A stretch of DNA of 64,000 nucleotides from Nannobrachium achirus (Eukaryota; Chordata; Actinopteri; Myctophiformes; Myctophidae): positions 56,682,668-56,746,667 of the forward strand of contig OY997647.1 of assembly GCA_963921795.1 (NCBI GenBank). Reading direction: 5' to 3'. Shown in pieces: positions 1-13,000 of this stretch (position 1 is the stretch's first letter; every line of letters begins with the position of its first letter). Position numbers and translations under genes: made by a program. The notes under the pieces were generated by a model. It searched no databases, was not told where the DNA came from, and saw nothing but the letters and a program-made list of their open reading frames with translations.

Positions 1-1119
1 TTATCAGGCTACCATGACATACGGTACATTTTTCACCTTAAACAATGAAATGCAGACAGGCATGTACTGCTACACTTGTTCAAATGATTCCTGGCTTTAG
101 TTTCAAAAGCTTAAAATGGTATGTTTGTTCAACTAATCCAATTACATGTGTTACATTTACATGTTTTAATGAGTTGGTAAGTCATTTAATGAAGTTGGTC
201 CAATTTGAAATGAAGAAAGTTGTCCGAACTTAAATATGTTTAGATTTTGAATTAACATTTTTGCCTTTGGTGAGTTGGTAACTTATTAAATTAATTTGCT
301 CCAAATAAAAATTTAAGAAAGTTGTCCGAACTTAAATATGTGTGGATTTCGAGTTGACATTTTTGCCTTCATTCAACAACAGCAATTTATTAAGTTAGTG
401 CAACTTATGGAGCATCCTCACTTACTCGTTGTTTTTTTGTTTAGCTCAGAGCTGCTTACAATTTTTCAAGTCAGTCTGATACAAAACCACCTCTGTGGGA
501 GAAGGAATGAAGAGAAACCGGAGTTTGGCCAGCAGGACTCTATCTATGGTTATGCAAAAGAATATTTCTTTCTTTATTATTCTGTTAGATAAATTTCATA
601 TTCTGGTCATGTACAGAAGCTTCACTATAGTTGGTATAGCGGTTAGCTTTCATGCTATACTGTTTCATGTACTGTAGTCTACAGAAGCTAAGCTCTTGTT
701 ATGCTGTTCTATTATTTGTTCGGGAAGAGAGGCATGGCAATGCACTGTACTACTGAGTACATATACACAGGCAATTATATATTTTCTTTTCTTCAAATGT
801 TGTCAAACCTTTTCAAAAACAGCTACAAGCTCAAATCAAATAGAGGTAATTTATCTAAATCTGCAGAATAACTAAAGCTGCATGTCAAACAATTACAGCA
901 GATTAAAAAGTGCAATATTTAACTCTGAGTTGAGGTAGAGCAGAAGTTATGAAGACTGTTATGCTGTCTAGTGTTATTCTTCTATATATTAAGTGTACAC
1001 AGGAGTTTATTCTTGATGGTCGAAGTTAACACTAAATGTGTTGATTAATTTGCAGTGTGGTGTTCGATGTACAGCAAAATATGAAAAACTAAATGTTGTT
1101 GCTTGCTGTTGCTTTGAGA

Positions 1120-1124
<5 letters not shown>

Positions 1125-1196
<72 letters not shown>
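1125..1196. repeat. (GT)n microsatellite
   Basis: An uninterrupted run of about 36 GT dinucleotides ends in a short alternating GC stretch (1197-1203). Alternating purine-pyrimidine of this kind can adopt Z-DNA. It is the first of two GT tracts in the duplicated unit; the matching tract in copy two is 3042-3091. Confidence 0.97.
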
Positions 1197-1202
<6 letters not shown>

Positions 1203-1343
1203 CCAACCAGTTTAACCAGTTCCTTTCCTCGACTGGTAGGTGGCTGGCCCATTAGGCTAATCAACACATTTTTAGAGATGTAAATTTGGTCTGCTGGGCC
1301 ATTAGCCTACTCTATGTACAACAAAGGTCTAGAGGAGGCCTTT

Positions 1344-1346
<3 letters not shown>

Positions 1347-1431
<85 letters not shown>
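1347..1431. repeat. (GT)n microsatellite
   Basis: A perfect GT run of about 42 units, followed by one interruption and a few more GT. It corresponds to the 3243-3340 tract in the second copy. Confidence 0.97.
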
Positions 1432-1432
<1 letters not shown>

Positions 1433-1446
1433 TTTGTGTGTGTAGG

Positions 1447-1549
1447 CCAACAGGGGGTGGTAATGTGCAGACTCACTGAATCATCAGGCTACCATGAGAT
1501 AATGGTACATTTCTCACCTTAAACAATGAAATGCAGACATGTATGTACT
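1447..1549. repeat. Partial third copy of the duplicated unit's left end
   Basis: About 100 bp here match 1891-1990 (offset 444), starting at the sequence that directly follows the GT tract. This places a unit boundary at the GT tract and suggests that the tract mediated the unequal exchange. Confidence 0.75.
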
Positions 1550-1890
1550 GCTATGTCTTTGAATGGGAAACCTTATTTATTTATTTTAGCTTTTAGTAAT
1601 AATGAAATGTTTGTTCATCAAGAAGATTTTGTTTGATACATTTTTTGCCATAATCATGCAGCTCTATTACAATGACACAGAATACAACTTGACTTCCTGG
1701 CAATGATGGCTCTCCACAATTTTTTAAAAATGAACAAATAAGGCTGTCTGCTCCTTAGCTCTGTGCTCTCTGCAGCAGAGCAGTAGCTTGCTTGCCAGCA
1801 GAATAGTTTGCCAAACTAATGTAATGCAAATTGTGAATAGTGGAGTATATAATAAGGCTAGCACCATCAAGACTACGTTTCACTTTGTTA
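1550..1890. other. Non-coding spacer between duplicated copies
   Basis: AT-rich sequence with no ORF worth calling and no recognisable element. It is single copy within the window. Confidence 0.6.
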
Positions 1891-3036
1891 CCAACAGGGG
1901 GTGGTAATGTGCGGACTCACTGAATTATCAGGCTACCATGACATACGGTACATTTTTCACCTTAAACAATGAAATGCAGACAGGCATGTACTGCTACACT
2001 TGTTCAAATGATTCCTGGCTTTAGTTTCAAAAGCTTAAAATGGTATGTTTGTTCAACTAATCCAATTACATGTGTTACATTTACATGTTTTAATGAGTTG
2101 GTAAGTCATTTAATGAAGTTGGTCCAATTTGAAATGAAGAAAGTTGTCCGAACTTAAATATGTTTAGATTTTGAATTAACATTTTTGCCTTTGGTGAGTT
2201 GGTAACTTATTAAATTAATTTGCTCCAAATAAAAATTTAAGAAAGTTGTCCGAACTTAAATATGTGTGGATTTCGAGTTGACATTTTTGCCTTCATTCAA
2301 CAACAGCAATTTATTAAGTTAGTGCAACTTATGGAGCATCCTCACTTACTCGTTGTTTTTTTGTTTAGCTCAGAGCTGCTTACAATTTTTCAAGTCAGTC
2401 TGATACAAAACCACCTCTGTGGGAGAAGGAATGAAGAGAAACCGGAGTTTGGGCAGCAGGACTCTATCTATGGTTATGCAAAAGAATATTTCTTTCTTTA
2501 TTATTCTGTTAGATAAATTTCATATTCTGGTCATGTACAGAAGCTTCACTATAGTTGGTATAGCGGTTAGCTTTCATGCTATACTGTTTCATGTACTGTA
2601 GTCTACAGAAGCTAAGCTCTTGTTATGCTGTTCTATTATTTGTTAGGGAAGAGAGGCATGGCAATGCACTGTACTACTGAGTACATATACACAGGCAATT
2701 ATATATTTTCTTTTCTTCATATGTTGTCACACCTTTTCAAAAACAGCTACAAGCTCAAATCAAATAGAGGTAATTTATCTAAATCTGCAGAATAATTAAA
2801 GCTGCATGTCAAACAATTACAGCAGATTAAAAAGTGCAATATTTAACTCTGAGTTGAGGTAGAGCAGAAGTTATGAAGACTGTTATGCTGTTTAGTGTTA
2901 TTCTTCTATATATTAAGTGTACACAGGAGTTTATTCTTGATGGTCGAAGTTAACACTAAATGTGTTGATTAATTTGCAGTGTGGTGTTCGATGTACAGCA
3001 AAATAGGAAAAACTAAATGTTGTTGCTGCTTTGAGA

Positions 3037-3041
<5 letters not shown>

Positions 3042-3091
<50 letters not shown>
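3042..3091. repeat. (GT)n microsatellite
   Basis: A GT run followed by alternating GC, the counterpart of 1125-1196 and about 20 bp shorter. Confidence 0.95.
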
Positions 3092-3097
<6 letters not shown>

Positions 3098-3239
3098 CCA
3101 ACCAGTTTAACCAGTTCCTTTCCTCGACTGGTAGGTGGCTGGCCCATTAGGCTAATCAACACATTTTTAGAGATGTAAATTTGGTCTGCTGGGCCATTAG
3201 CCTACTCTGTGTACAACAAAGGTCTAGAGGAGGCCTTTC

Positions 3240-3345
<106 letters not shown>

Positions 3346-3427
3346 TGATAAAACAATAGAATGAAGCAAATGAAAACCTTTTATTCTTTTCTGTAATTAC
3401 AATCTAAAATATGAACCCTTATTGTAA

Positions 3428-3500
3428 GTCAATTTTATTTCTAGAGCACATTTAAAAACCACAAGGGTAGACCAAAGTGCTGCACAACATACAAAATACA
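3428..3500. repeat. Fragment of a common dispersed repeat
   Basis: The stretch reading tcaattttatttctagagca and onward, ending with a caaagtgctgcacaa-type motif, resembles a short repeat very common between teleost genes. The identification rests on recalled similarity; there is no second copy in the window to confirm it. Confidence 0.4.
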
Positions 3501-3739
3501 ATGTCAATGTAGGCCAGTGAAAAGGCTCTATTACACTAAATGGAAATTTAATGTAGGTCATGTAGGTTTAAATAATGGTTAATTCATTGCATCATATGAT
3601 TTTGCTTAAAAACAACTATAAATAGTTGGTTCATCTACAGTAATAAATATGCTTAAAAAGGTTGAGAACTCATGCTGTATTGAGTTAAATGTGACAAGAA
3701 ACATTTTATATGTGAGGTTAAAAAAGCGGGCTTTGAACA

Positions 3740-4675
3740 AATCCCTTTAAGTGCACTCCACTATAAAACGAGCACTGCCCCTTTAAGAGTCTCTTCCTGA
3801 TACAGAATGAGTGTATGAGCAACAGAACAGTGAGTGAACAGAGAGAAAAAACGTCAGACAAAAGACAGTTTTGAGCATTTATTTTCGAGAGTTTAAGTGT
3901 TATTTTTGTACAATATGAGTGTTTAAAGGCCTAGCCAAGTTAGCAGGAGTTTGAGCCAACATAATCCAGTGCTTCAGTCAGCAAAAACGAACTTTGTGGC
4001 TAACAGCTAAGCTAACTTGCTTGAACTGAGACTTTGGACCAAGCAACTGAACTGTTTTGATGATCCACTGAGTTATCTGAACACAGATCTAAGGAAGAGG
4101 AAAAGACAGTGACATTTCATTTGGAAGTTAGATATTGACAATATTGCACTGTTTTGTGACTAAAATTGATATTGCACTATTTTTGATAATTGATTGTTTT
4201 TGATATTTTGTTTTAGAGTTTTCTGTAAAGGTTGAACTGAAAGGTCATATTAAGGTTAAAGGGGAGTTTAAAGGTACTTGCCTGCACTTTTTATTTTGAA
4301 AGCATACTTAACCTGCTGAAAATAGCTCAAATAAATAGGTCTTACCTGTTTAAATAGGCTGAAAATATAATAAAGATTGACCGGTCCTAAATAGAAAACT
4401 ATCTTTAGTTTGAATAAACTGGATTAAATATTTAGTTGGTAAACTAAATAGAAAAACTGACCTAAGAACCTGCTCTAAAAAAGAAAGGTGTTGAATGGTT
4501 TTTGAGAATTTTGTCTACCTACCTCCATCATTGTAAATAGTTTATTGTATGCATACTATTTTTGCTTCATTATTTCATTTAGTAAACTTGACATCTTTAT
4601 TATTCACATTTAAGCTCTTGTCTCTGGTCTATTCTTTTAGTTTCGTCACGAACCTAGAAATACGGTCATTTTCTA
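3740..4675 (+). repeat. Possible solo-LTR-like segment
   Basis: An AT-rich non-coding kilobase with a TATA-like box (about 3762-3768, ctataaaac context) shortly upstream of a purine-rich leader. Near 4618-4675 there is a pyrimidine-rich end containing tcgtcacgaacctagaaa, which resembles the 3' part of vertebrate Gypsy-type LTRs. I could not find matched TG...CA ends with target duplications, nor any internal coding region, so it may equally be ordinary intergenic DNA. Confidence 0.25.
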
Positions 4676-5082
4676 CATCACTGCTTCATCTCATTTATAA
4701 ATGCTTTATAAGGCATGAGTAGTCCTCACTTTAGATGGGCTCACGGAACATACTTAACTAACAAGTAGTAAGTACCTTAATAAATCATTAATTGATGATC
4801 TCCCAATTCAATTCAGATATTGACATTTGGTCTTTTGTACGATGTAGATGGATGTCCTGGCTTCATGTCTATTTAAACCTCACAGAGCTTCCATTGTGAA
4901 TCTACAGGAGTTTATATGCCATAAACCCAGACAGACAGGCCTTATTTTTAGTTTGGGGTGTTTAATTTTAAAAAATAAAATAAATCCATTTCCATTGTGT
5001 AGATCTGACTGGACAGTAGCCTAGAGGATCTTAACCAACCAGTTCAACCAGTTCGACTGATTAAATGATAGGCAGCTTGACC

Positions 5083-5150
5083 AGCAGGGGGGCGGGGAGG
5101 GGAGGGGCAAGGAGGGGTGGGGCTTATGCAAACTTTACCCTATAATTGAG
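5083..5150 (+). promoter_or_regulatory. Candidate promoter: GC boxes, octamer-like site, TATA-like box
   Basis: A dense run of GGGGCGGGG and GGGGTGGGG Sp1/KLF-type boxes (5088-5122) precedes an ATGCAAA octamer-like site (about 5126-5132) and tataattg (5141-5148). It lies about 115 bp upstream of a good splice donor and about 1.8 kb upstream of the first coding exon. It is the best promoter candidate for the multi-exon Helitron-like gene; the link is inferred from position. Confidence 0.5.
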
Positions 5151-5174
5151 AGACACACACACTCACAGAGACAC

Positions 5175-5262
5175 ACTCACCTAGTGCTGCCAGAGCCTAT
5201 AGCATAACGGATTCCTGCCTGCATCTTCTTCACTCTTTGGCGACTTCAGAGAGAAATCCAAG
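5175..5262 (+). other. Candidate 5' non-coding exon of the Helitron-like gene
   Basis: The sequence downstream of the putative TATA box ends in a consensus donor (CCAAG then gtaaga at 5263). The natural partner is the acceptor before 6937 (ctttctaagtgaacag), in the exon that carries the initiating ATG. The start of this exon is a guess. A cDNA read joining 5262 to 6937 would prove it. Confidence 0.45.
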
Positions 5263-6099
5263 GTAAGACACTGCTGATTCTAAGACTACTTTTTATTAAC
5301 CAGTCTTTACTAGCCACTGTGGACAGAGCGGCTGTGGGCCCCTGTGACACAGTTAGTTTTGCCTTTTTTGTTGTGAGTTGGAATTGTTGACATTTTGGTA
5401 AAGGATTCCAATAAGATCAACATTTAAAAATGATTGCTTATACTCTAGATGTTTTACAAATGAGGTTTACTCTAATAGCTACATCATTATTATTTTATTT
5501 ATTCTTTACATTAGAATAGTTCATTTGTCTAATGTTGTTAAATGAGAAACACAGATGTAGTCAAAAGAATGACACAAAAGAATGAGACAAACACTGCAGC
5601 AAATATAATGTGAAATGTTTATTTCCAAACTATAATTTAATAGGTTTACTATCAGCAGCTTGTGGCAGCCTTGCCTATGCCTTTGTGCAATGTATTTGTG
5701 GTACAGGAAGACAGTAGCTTTAAGTTCTATTTAATGTCTAAATTATATGTATTGTGTAAATGTCAATTAAGTTAGAAGTGTAAATTCATAGCATAACACC
5801 TTTATATCAATGAGAAGGTGGAAAATTAATTAACAGTATTACCTTCAAATCAGTGGTTAAAATGGAGGTTTTAGAAGTCTGGCTGGGTTTCACAGAAAGA
5901 GTGCTGTATGAACGTCTTTCAACTGTTAGAATGCCACATTCACGCCTTTGTATGACTGGGAGGCACACATGTTAATGAGCTGCAGGGGGTTAATGGCTTC
6001 TGGGTTAGAATCCATGTGTGGTGTTAAAGAGCCCATGGCAACCTTTAAATCATATGGGCCTGTTGGATACAATGGAAATACTGCAAAGTATAGAGAAAC

Positions 6100-6140
<41 letters not shown>

Positions 6141-6936
6141 GCGCCCCCTTTGCCAACAAAACATGGGACATTGCTTATTTATTTCACTATAACATGCATC
6201 TGTACGTTTGTAACTCACTGTCTTTTGTTCATTTAATGTGCAACTCTGTGGAGCATTTTGGCCATTTCACCACTCACGAAGTTGTACTGCAAACTTTTGG
6301 AAATATAAGAGGTTGTTTAAAAACACCTTTTTTTATCTGGGCAATCATATTACACTCTTGATAGGTGAGCAGGCTGTGTTTTATCCAGATATTGTCTGGC
6401 TGGGTGTAGTTATGTCAGACATAGGAGGTGTCTTTCCAGCATGGGTCATTGGAATAAGCATTTAGTTAAATCTTTATTAACAAAGTATTGTGAATAGGTT
6501 CAGTGTCAGCAGATTGTGGCAGCTTTGCCTGTGATTTAATGTTCAAATTAAGTGTATTGTGTAATTCCATTGGAACTTTGCTTAATGTCTTTCTATTCTG
6601 TGTGTTATATCCCTAGGGACTCCTGGACACAGTCTGCTTTTACAGAGAGTGCTCCTGCTTCAACAGACTTGTGCCTGCTGTTAGGTGGTATATGCATCAC
6701 ACATCAAAGAATATATTGTAACATAAAATACACACCTAGACACACACAGACTTTCTATCTCTCTGTCTAACTCTGTCTCTCTCTGAGTGTCTCTCTTTTT
6801 CTGTCTGTGTCACTGTGTCAGTCTTTGTCAGTATCTTCTCTATCTCACTGATCTTATTATATATTGCTTGTCCCAGGTTCTTAATTGTATTGTTAGTAAA
6901 ACTTTTGGTTTGAGTTCTGTCTTTCTAAGTGAACAG
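5263..6936 (+). other. Putative first intron / 5' non-coding sequence
   Basis: 1.7 kb without a credible ORF. It contains a (GT)n tract at about 6101-6137 and a CT-rich stretch near 6745-6800. An alternative untranslated exon could lie at 6617-6684 (acceptor atatccctag, donor ttag then gtggta), but both sites are only moderate. Confidence 0.4.
6101..6137. repeat. (GT)n microsatellite
   Basis: A perfect GT run of about 18 units inside the putative first intron. Confidence 0.95.
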
Positions 6937-6950
6937 GTACTAGCAGAAAG

Positions 6951-7052
6951 ATGCCGAGACGAGGCAAGCGGTCTACAGCAGCTGTGCAGAGCCATGCCAG
7001 AAGGGCTGCAGGTGTAGCTTCTGGAACTGGCTCAGTAGCACTGCCTGGCGAG
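6951..7052 (+). CDS. Coding exon 1 (initiator, basic N-terminus)
   Basis: Thirty-four codons beginning [10 protein letters not shown], rich in Arg, Ala and Ser. It could act as a nuclear-localisation tail (inference). An acceptor lies at 6935-6936 (alternative at 6946) and the donor gtaaat at 7053. It ends in phase 0. Confidence 0.8.
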
Positions 7053-10000
7053 GTAAATACAATGTTACAACTGAATGTTGAAAGTGTTTGTAGCAAGAAA
7101 GTACTGATCTTATGTCAGTTCTCTATGTTGTCATTTTGGATCAGAGTATATGTCGACATGTTTTCTTATTCTTTTTTTGGGTGTTTTGTTTTGTAGATGG
7201 GAAACATTGTGCAACCATTAGTCCAGGTAGATGTGAAACAAAGAACTTCTTCACCTTCCTCCTCACCACCGCGCAAGGTATATTGCAGTGATTTATTTGT
7301 GGGTATCACATAATATGTGAAGTTATGCAAATCTTCTGTTGGGAAATGGATTAACTTACAGGATAACTTTTGCAGTGGAAAAGTTAGTTATGCGAACTTA
7401 TAATAAATGCTTCCATCAAACAGGTGGCTCGCCTTTGTAAGTCTCCTGGAGAGAGCAGCCAGACTGCAATGGTGGAACAGGTATGCTATTTCAGAATCTT
7501 CATTATTGTGGCAGTCAAAACACCACTTCATACTGTATGTTACACAGTGCATCTTTTTTTTCATTACACTGAAAAGAGGACAAAGCACTCTGGCTGTGTT
7601 CATGTCTTTTCACAGATATCTGATGTTGTGTTTTGAGCGAGATGGTTCTGTTAATAGAGCACTTGACTGCTTGAGCAATATGAAGGCACTACACCTGTGT
7701 CAAACTTTTATTCAGCAAAACGTGATCCAGCCTTACAATGTCACATGTTCCGTGCATTCCGACAACACAGGGATGGTGACAGAACTTTCGTTTAAACACC
7801 CAGTACAGAAATTCAATCATGGCTAGACTTTTCTCCCTGCTGCTTGCTTGTTGGGTTAAGTGGCATTTCAAGTAACAGACTCATCTCCTAGCTTTTGCTG
7901 TGTCCTGAACTTTCACCCTTCAGACTTCTGCTAAAATCATTTCAATGACATCTCATTCCCCTTTCGTCATCTATATTGATTGTTCATTTAGTGAGATTAT
8001 CTTGGTTCTTTTATTGATGTATTAGGTGCTTATTGTAAATCACTTTGGATTAATATGTCTGTGAAAATGGCAAAAATGTACTGTCAACACATCTTCCATC
8101 TGTTTGTGTGTTTTTAGCTACCACCGGGTGGCACAGGCACACGTCACTCCGTCAGGAAGTGGGAAAATTCACAGGTGACAGGAAAGCAGTGGAAGTCTGT
8201 CTTCCCAGTAGACTTGTCAAAGAAAAAGGTACTTTCATTTATTTGTGTATTAATTGTTGGGGAGTCAATGTGATTGTGAAGCAAAAAGCATTGATTTGGT
8301 TCTGTTTCTTGTCTTCCCTTGAAATAGTTTGCACTCGTCATTGGGGATTCTCATCTACGCTCGATTGTTGATGGATATGTCAACATGCCAAAGTCTGATG
8401 TCAGCTTTGGTTTCATGTCCTACCCTGGAGCAAAAGCAGCAGAGTTGAACCTTGAAGTGAACCAGGCTGACGTGCCACATGTGCCGGACATGGTCTGCAT
8501 TATGGCTACTAGTAACAACATTAGTGGTCACAGTCCGAGTCAGGCAGGACATGACTTCCGCCAGCTGCTGGAAACAGCCAAGTTGCGCTGGAACCATGTA
8601 AGTGGTTTGTTACAATACTTTTTTCTATTGTGCTAATTTTAATGCTTGTCAAAGTTTGAGAAGGAGTTGTTTTTGACATTCAACACTTGTGTTTTTTATA
8701 GGTTTTCGTGCTTGACTTTCCGCCGCGCTTGAATGTGGCCATTGGACACCAGAACGCTCTTCGCGATGCGTTTAAAAGTGCAGCAAATTTCTGTGGTGAG
8801 TAATGGAAATGCATACATAACAGATAATGTGTGGTTAGGTTGATGTAACAATGTGAGTCATTGTCCGCTTGTACACCGCATAGTTGTGACAAATAGTCCC
8901 TAAAAATAGGGATGCAAGGGTTGTAGTTGTCGCGGGCATTTTGAACCATTTGAGGGCAGATTCATCTTTCAGTGTATTACACTACATGTACAGTAGATAC
9001 CACCATATTTGTTGTTGTGGGGTATTTTTTGAATAATATTGTTTGTGAATGTGATGTGATGGTTGCTTATCTGACCTATGATCTGTTTATATTTAGATGT
9101 GACCTACACTGGTATCGCAGATCTGTTCCCACTGACACAGTCTGAACTCTGGTGTCGTGACAACGTAAGTGTAATCGGTGTTTTAAAAAGCCACATGAAG
9201 ATTATGCATTATTTTAGATGATATGAACACAACATAACATATGGAGTAATGACATCTTACAATGTATATTGGATTGTAAATATTTGTTTTGTCTCTCTTA
9301 GATTCATCTTAGTGATTCTGTTGGCCAGGCTGTTTTTGCACTTGCAATTGTCATGGCAGTTGAAAACGCATTGCAGCGTACAGTGCAGACACCACAGGTT
9401 TGTCCACACATCTTACAACTACATAAATACAAGGTAAAATGACATGGTTCCTATTTTCTAGTCTGTAAAATTTTTTGTCTTTGTATGTGTAGGGGTCTCC
9501 GAAGAAGTTGCATTCCAAGCCAGCACTCATCCCACCAACACCTATACGTACAGTGTCTCCAAGAGTGATTGTCAGTCGAGAAGTGCGTGTTCCACGCTCA
9601 CCAACTGTGAAGGTAAGTGTTGAATATTGTCACTGCTTTGTGAAAAGGGATACTCTGTTATGTTATTAAATAGGGATGTTTGATATTATTGGCTGATATT
9701 TGTATAAAAACAAATGTCTGAATAGCAGTTGGGCTTTCTGGAAAAAAACACATTGCATTTTTACTTGAGGTGATTCTTTTTAGTAGTTTAAATCATTTTC
9801 AAAATGATAATTACCTAACAAACAGTTTGGGACATACAAGGGTTCCACCCCACAACAACTATATATCAGTATTGGTTAATATTTGTATTGGACAGGAGCA
9901 GATGGATGTATGGCTTAATGGTCAAAGGATAATATCACATATTCTTAGTATTCACATTTCACTCATCACTCTGCATTTGTCATTTCAGCTGAGTCAACAT

Positions 10001-13000
10001 CCTGTACGTCCTGCTCATTCTGCTTGGGTCTTACAGCAGCAACAGCAGCAGCAACAGGTTAGAACCGTCTTGATACTTACTGTTAGGGCCAAGTGTGTGT
10101 TCTACTCACTTTGTTTTATTTAGGAGTAGCAAACATTGTTCTCAATCAACTGCGCACATAGCTTTGACTACTGAACCAAACATGTGTTCTATTCCACAAA
10201 CATGCAGTCCATTGACAGCCTCACATGATGTATGAACTGTACAGATACTCACATGAAGTGTGTGTGTGTCTATGTTTTTTGTATAGCCTGGCAGTGTCAG
10301 ATGGATGACATGGATACATACATGACTCTATGAGATTATACCCATTGCAGAGTTTGACTATAGGCGGAGAGCATGAGAAATACAAAAAGAAAATGAAAAT
10401 TTATATTTATGGCACATTTAATAATTGTATTGTCTTTCTTTCTTGCTTTCATGCTTTCTTTCTTTCTTCCTTCTTTCAAAAGGATGGCTCACCAGAGAGT
10501 TCAATCCCCCGCAATCCTGTGTGGTTTTGCCCTAAAGTCTTGGATGCTATGGAAACCTTCCAACCATCCAACTCAAACAGCCCTGTGGAGTGCCGAGGTT
10601 TTCCAAAGGCCAGCCAGGTAAATGGAAAGCAAAGTGTATCTGTTGTTTAGGCCTTATTTAATGTAGACACATACAAAATATCAAAATTATGCAAGAAACT
10701 ACACACAGGGTTTCCACTGTCCTGGCTAACAAAGGTTTTGTTTGTTTCTATGTGCAGGCAAGCCCTCCAAAATCACCTCGGAAGTATCTGCACAGACCAC
10801 TGTCAACACCGCCTCTCTTCCGAACACTGCCTGTGAGATGTGACGTGCCTTCTGCCAGGGTAAGGACATGTGACAGTTATATGTTTCTAGGTATTTGACA
10901 TGCTGTGAGACATTTACATAGCTTGGTGTGAAGTTATAATGTATGTAGATGTGTTAAAGCTCCATGCGAGAGTGATAGGAAACAGTCTGTGCAAGCAGTG
11001 CAGCCCTTAAATGATCAGATGTACAACCTCACAAGGTCTTGCGTCTTCATTGCATAGTACAACCACAGTCTACTACTGTAGTTAAGTTCTACGCAGTCTT
11101 ATACTGATTGTCATTGAGACTTGAGCAGTACAACCACAGTCTTCTGAGTGAGACTGGGGCTCATTGCAATAAAAGAGGTTGAGCATGTTTGGTGGAGCAT
11201 AGGAACATGTACGTTTGCGCTGTCATGCCTAATAAAGGTTTTGTTTGTTTCAATGTGCAGGCAAGCCCTCCAAAGTCACCGCGCAAGTGTTTGCGCAAAT
11301 CACACACAACACAGCGTCTCTCCCCAACACTGCCTGTGAGATGTGACATGCCTTGTGCCACGGTAAGGGGATGTGAAAGTGATATGTTTCTACTTATTTG
11401 ACATGCTCTGACACATTTACACAAACAGTATGCGCATGCAGCCAGTCCTGAAATTATCAGATATACAACCTCACAAGATGTTGTCTCTAAATTGCAAAGC
11501 TATGCATAGTACAACCACAGTCTACTGCTGTAGTTAAGTGCAACCACAGTCTTATACTGGTACTCATTGAAAGAATAGCAGTACAAGCACAGTCAAGCTG
11601 GGGTCATTGCAATTAAAAAGGTTCAGTATATCTGCTAAAGCATAGCAACATGTATGTCAAATCTGTTGCTACCTACACACAGTTTCCACTGTTATGAATT
11701 GTCATGATATGAACATTGTTTGTTTTTGTGTATAGGATGAGTGCTGGGACTTACCGCTCTCATCTACTGAGTGGCCACCACTGCCTTCTCCAGGACATGC
11801 TGTGAGCTGCAGCCTGGACGTACCCCTGTCATCTAGTGTTGTGGTGAGGAGATATGACTTCTAAGTGTGTTACAAAAGAAATGTTTTTCTGATCTTTATT
11901 TGAGTGTTTATTCTTTATTTTTGGGGGGTAAATTCACTCAGTGTGACAGCAAATCGCTTGTTACTTCGTCAGTGCATCTGTCTGTGACACGTCACACTTT
12001 TGCCCTGTTAATATCTCTCCAATGGTTGCACTGATCCATGCCAAATTGTGCACACATAATCCTTGTCTGCCAAATCACAACCTCCACCCATTAATTCCCA
12101 CATGACCCTCTTCTAGCGCCACCCTGAGGCCGATTCTTGCAAAACACATTTTTGAACACGACTGCTACAGTTTTTGCCCTAAAATCACACTAATCGGTAC
12201 ACAGTATGTCTACACTCATGACATCAGCATGGATCTGTCCCATATAGCGCCACCTTCAGGCTGATTTTTTACAATGTATTGACAATAGCTTATAACATTA
12301 CCACTACATAGGATCCACTGGGACATAGGTTCTACTCAAAAGTAACTGTTTTGGACATGTATACAAATAACAAAACTATATCACTATTATGGATGTGTTG
12401 ATTTGACATTTATCATTGTTTTTGTTTGTTTTTTTTGTCAACAGATGGAGACGGACTGTTTCATCCATGAAGTTCATCTTCCCGGTCAACCACCCACTGT
12501 TGTAAGAGCATCTTCTTGCCAAGGCGAGATATTGGACAACATATTGGACGACCCAAACGACCCCAACTCCAAAAGGTCAAACAGTCAGTGCACATGCATG
12601 GCACTGACTTTTCTGGCTCAACAACATGAGGGAATGTGTTTTGACACACCCTCCCTTGACAATGTGCTTGAAAATGGAGATATTCTCTATAAAGGCGTTA
12701 TAACACAGCATCAGTACGACAACAGGCTTGTACTACCATACTTAGCCATAGAGGAGTTACCAAAACAGGTTTTCACGGAAAGCAATGTTTATAGTGCGTT
12801 GTGGGATAACTCTGATATTAAGGCTGGTTTTGTAAAAAGTTCTGCTTGTAAAAGTGAAAGGACTAGTGAACGTTTGCCGTATCTTGAGGAGAGTCTGCAG
12901 TGCTTATCAGAGAATGTAACCTATGCTATCCTTATAGTAGCTCCTGAATGCTTTGCATTGTTCCGTGACACATCAGGCCGCTATGGATTTTTTGACTCTC

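Larger units (their letters stand above)
1..1443. repeat. First copy of ~1.92-kb tandem duplication (truncated at window start)
   Basis: This segment reappears almost base for base from 1925 to 3340, displaced by 1,924 bp at its left part; the offset shrinks after the GT tracts because they differ in length. Only scattered substitutions separate the copies over the first kilobase, so the duplication is fairly recent. The spurious ORFs here are identical in both copies, and I see no coding signature. A short third piece of the unit's left end occurs at 1447-1549. Confidence 0.9.
10690..11640 (+). repeat. Tandem duplication of an exon plus flanking intron (503-bp offset)
   Basis: The exon at 10758 and its flanks recur at 11261. 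Both acceptors (gtttgtttcnatgtgcag) and donors (gtaagg) are kept, and the downstream intron also matches in pieces (shared tagtacaaccacagtctact motif at about 11056 and about 11506). Divergence is clearly greater than in the 1.92-kb block, so this duplication is older. Confidence 0.85.

Noticed and set aside
7407-7826. 139-codon ORF overlapping exon 3
   Set aside because: It is in another frame from the spliced gene, reads through the donor at 7481 and has no recognisable domain.
12403-12444. Upstream extension of the large ORF to 12403
   Set aside because: The extra 14 codons translate the polypyrimidine tract and acceptor of the last intron; the exon begins at 12445.
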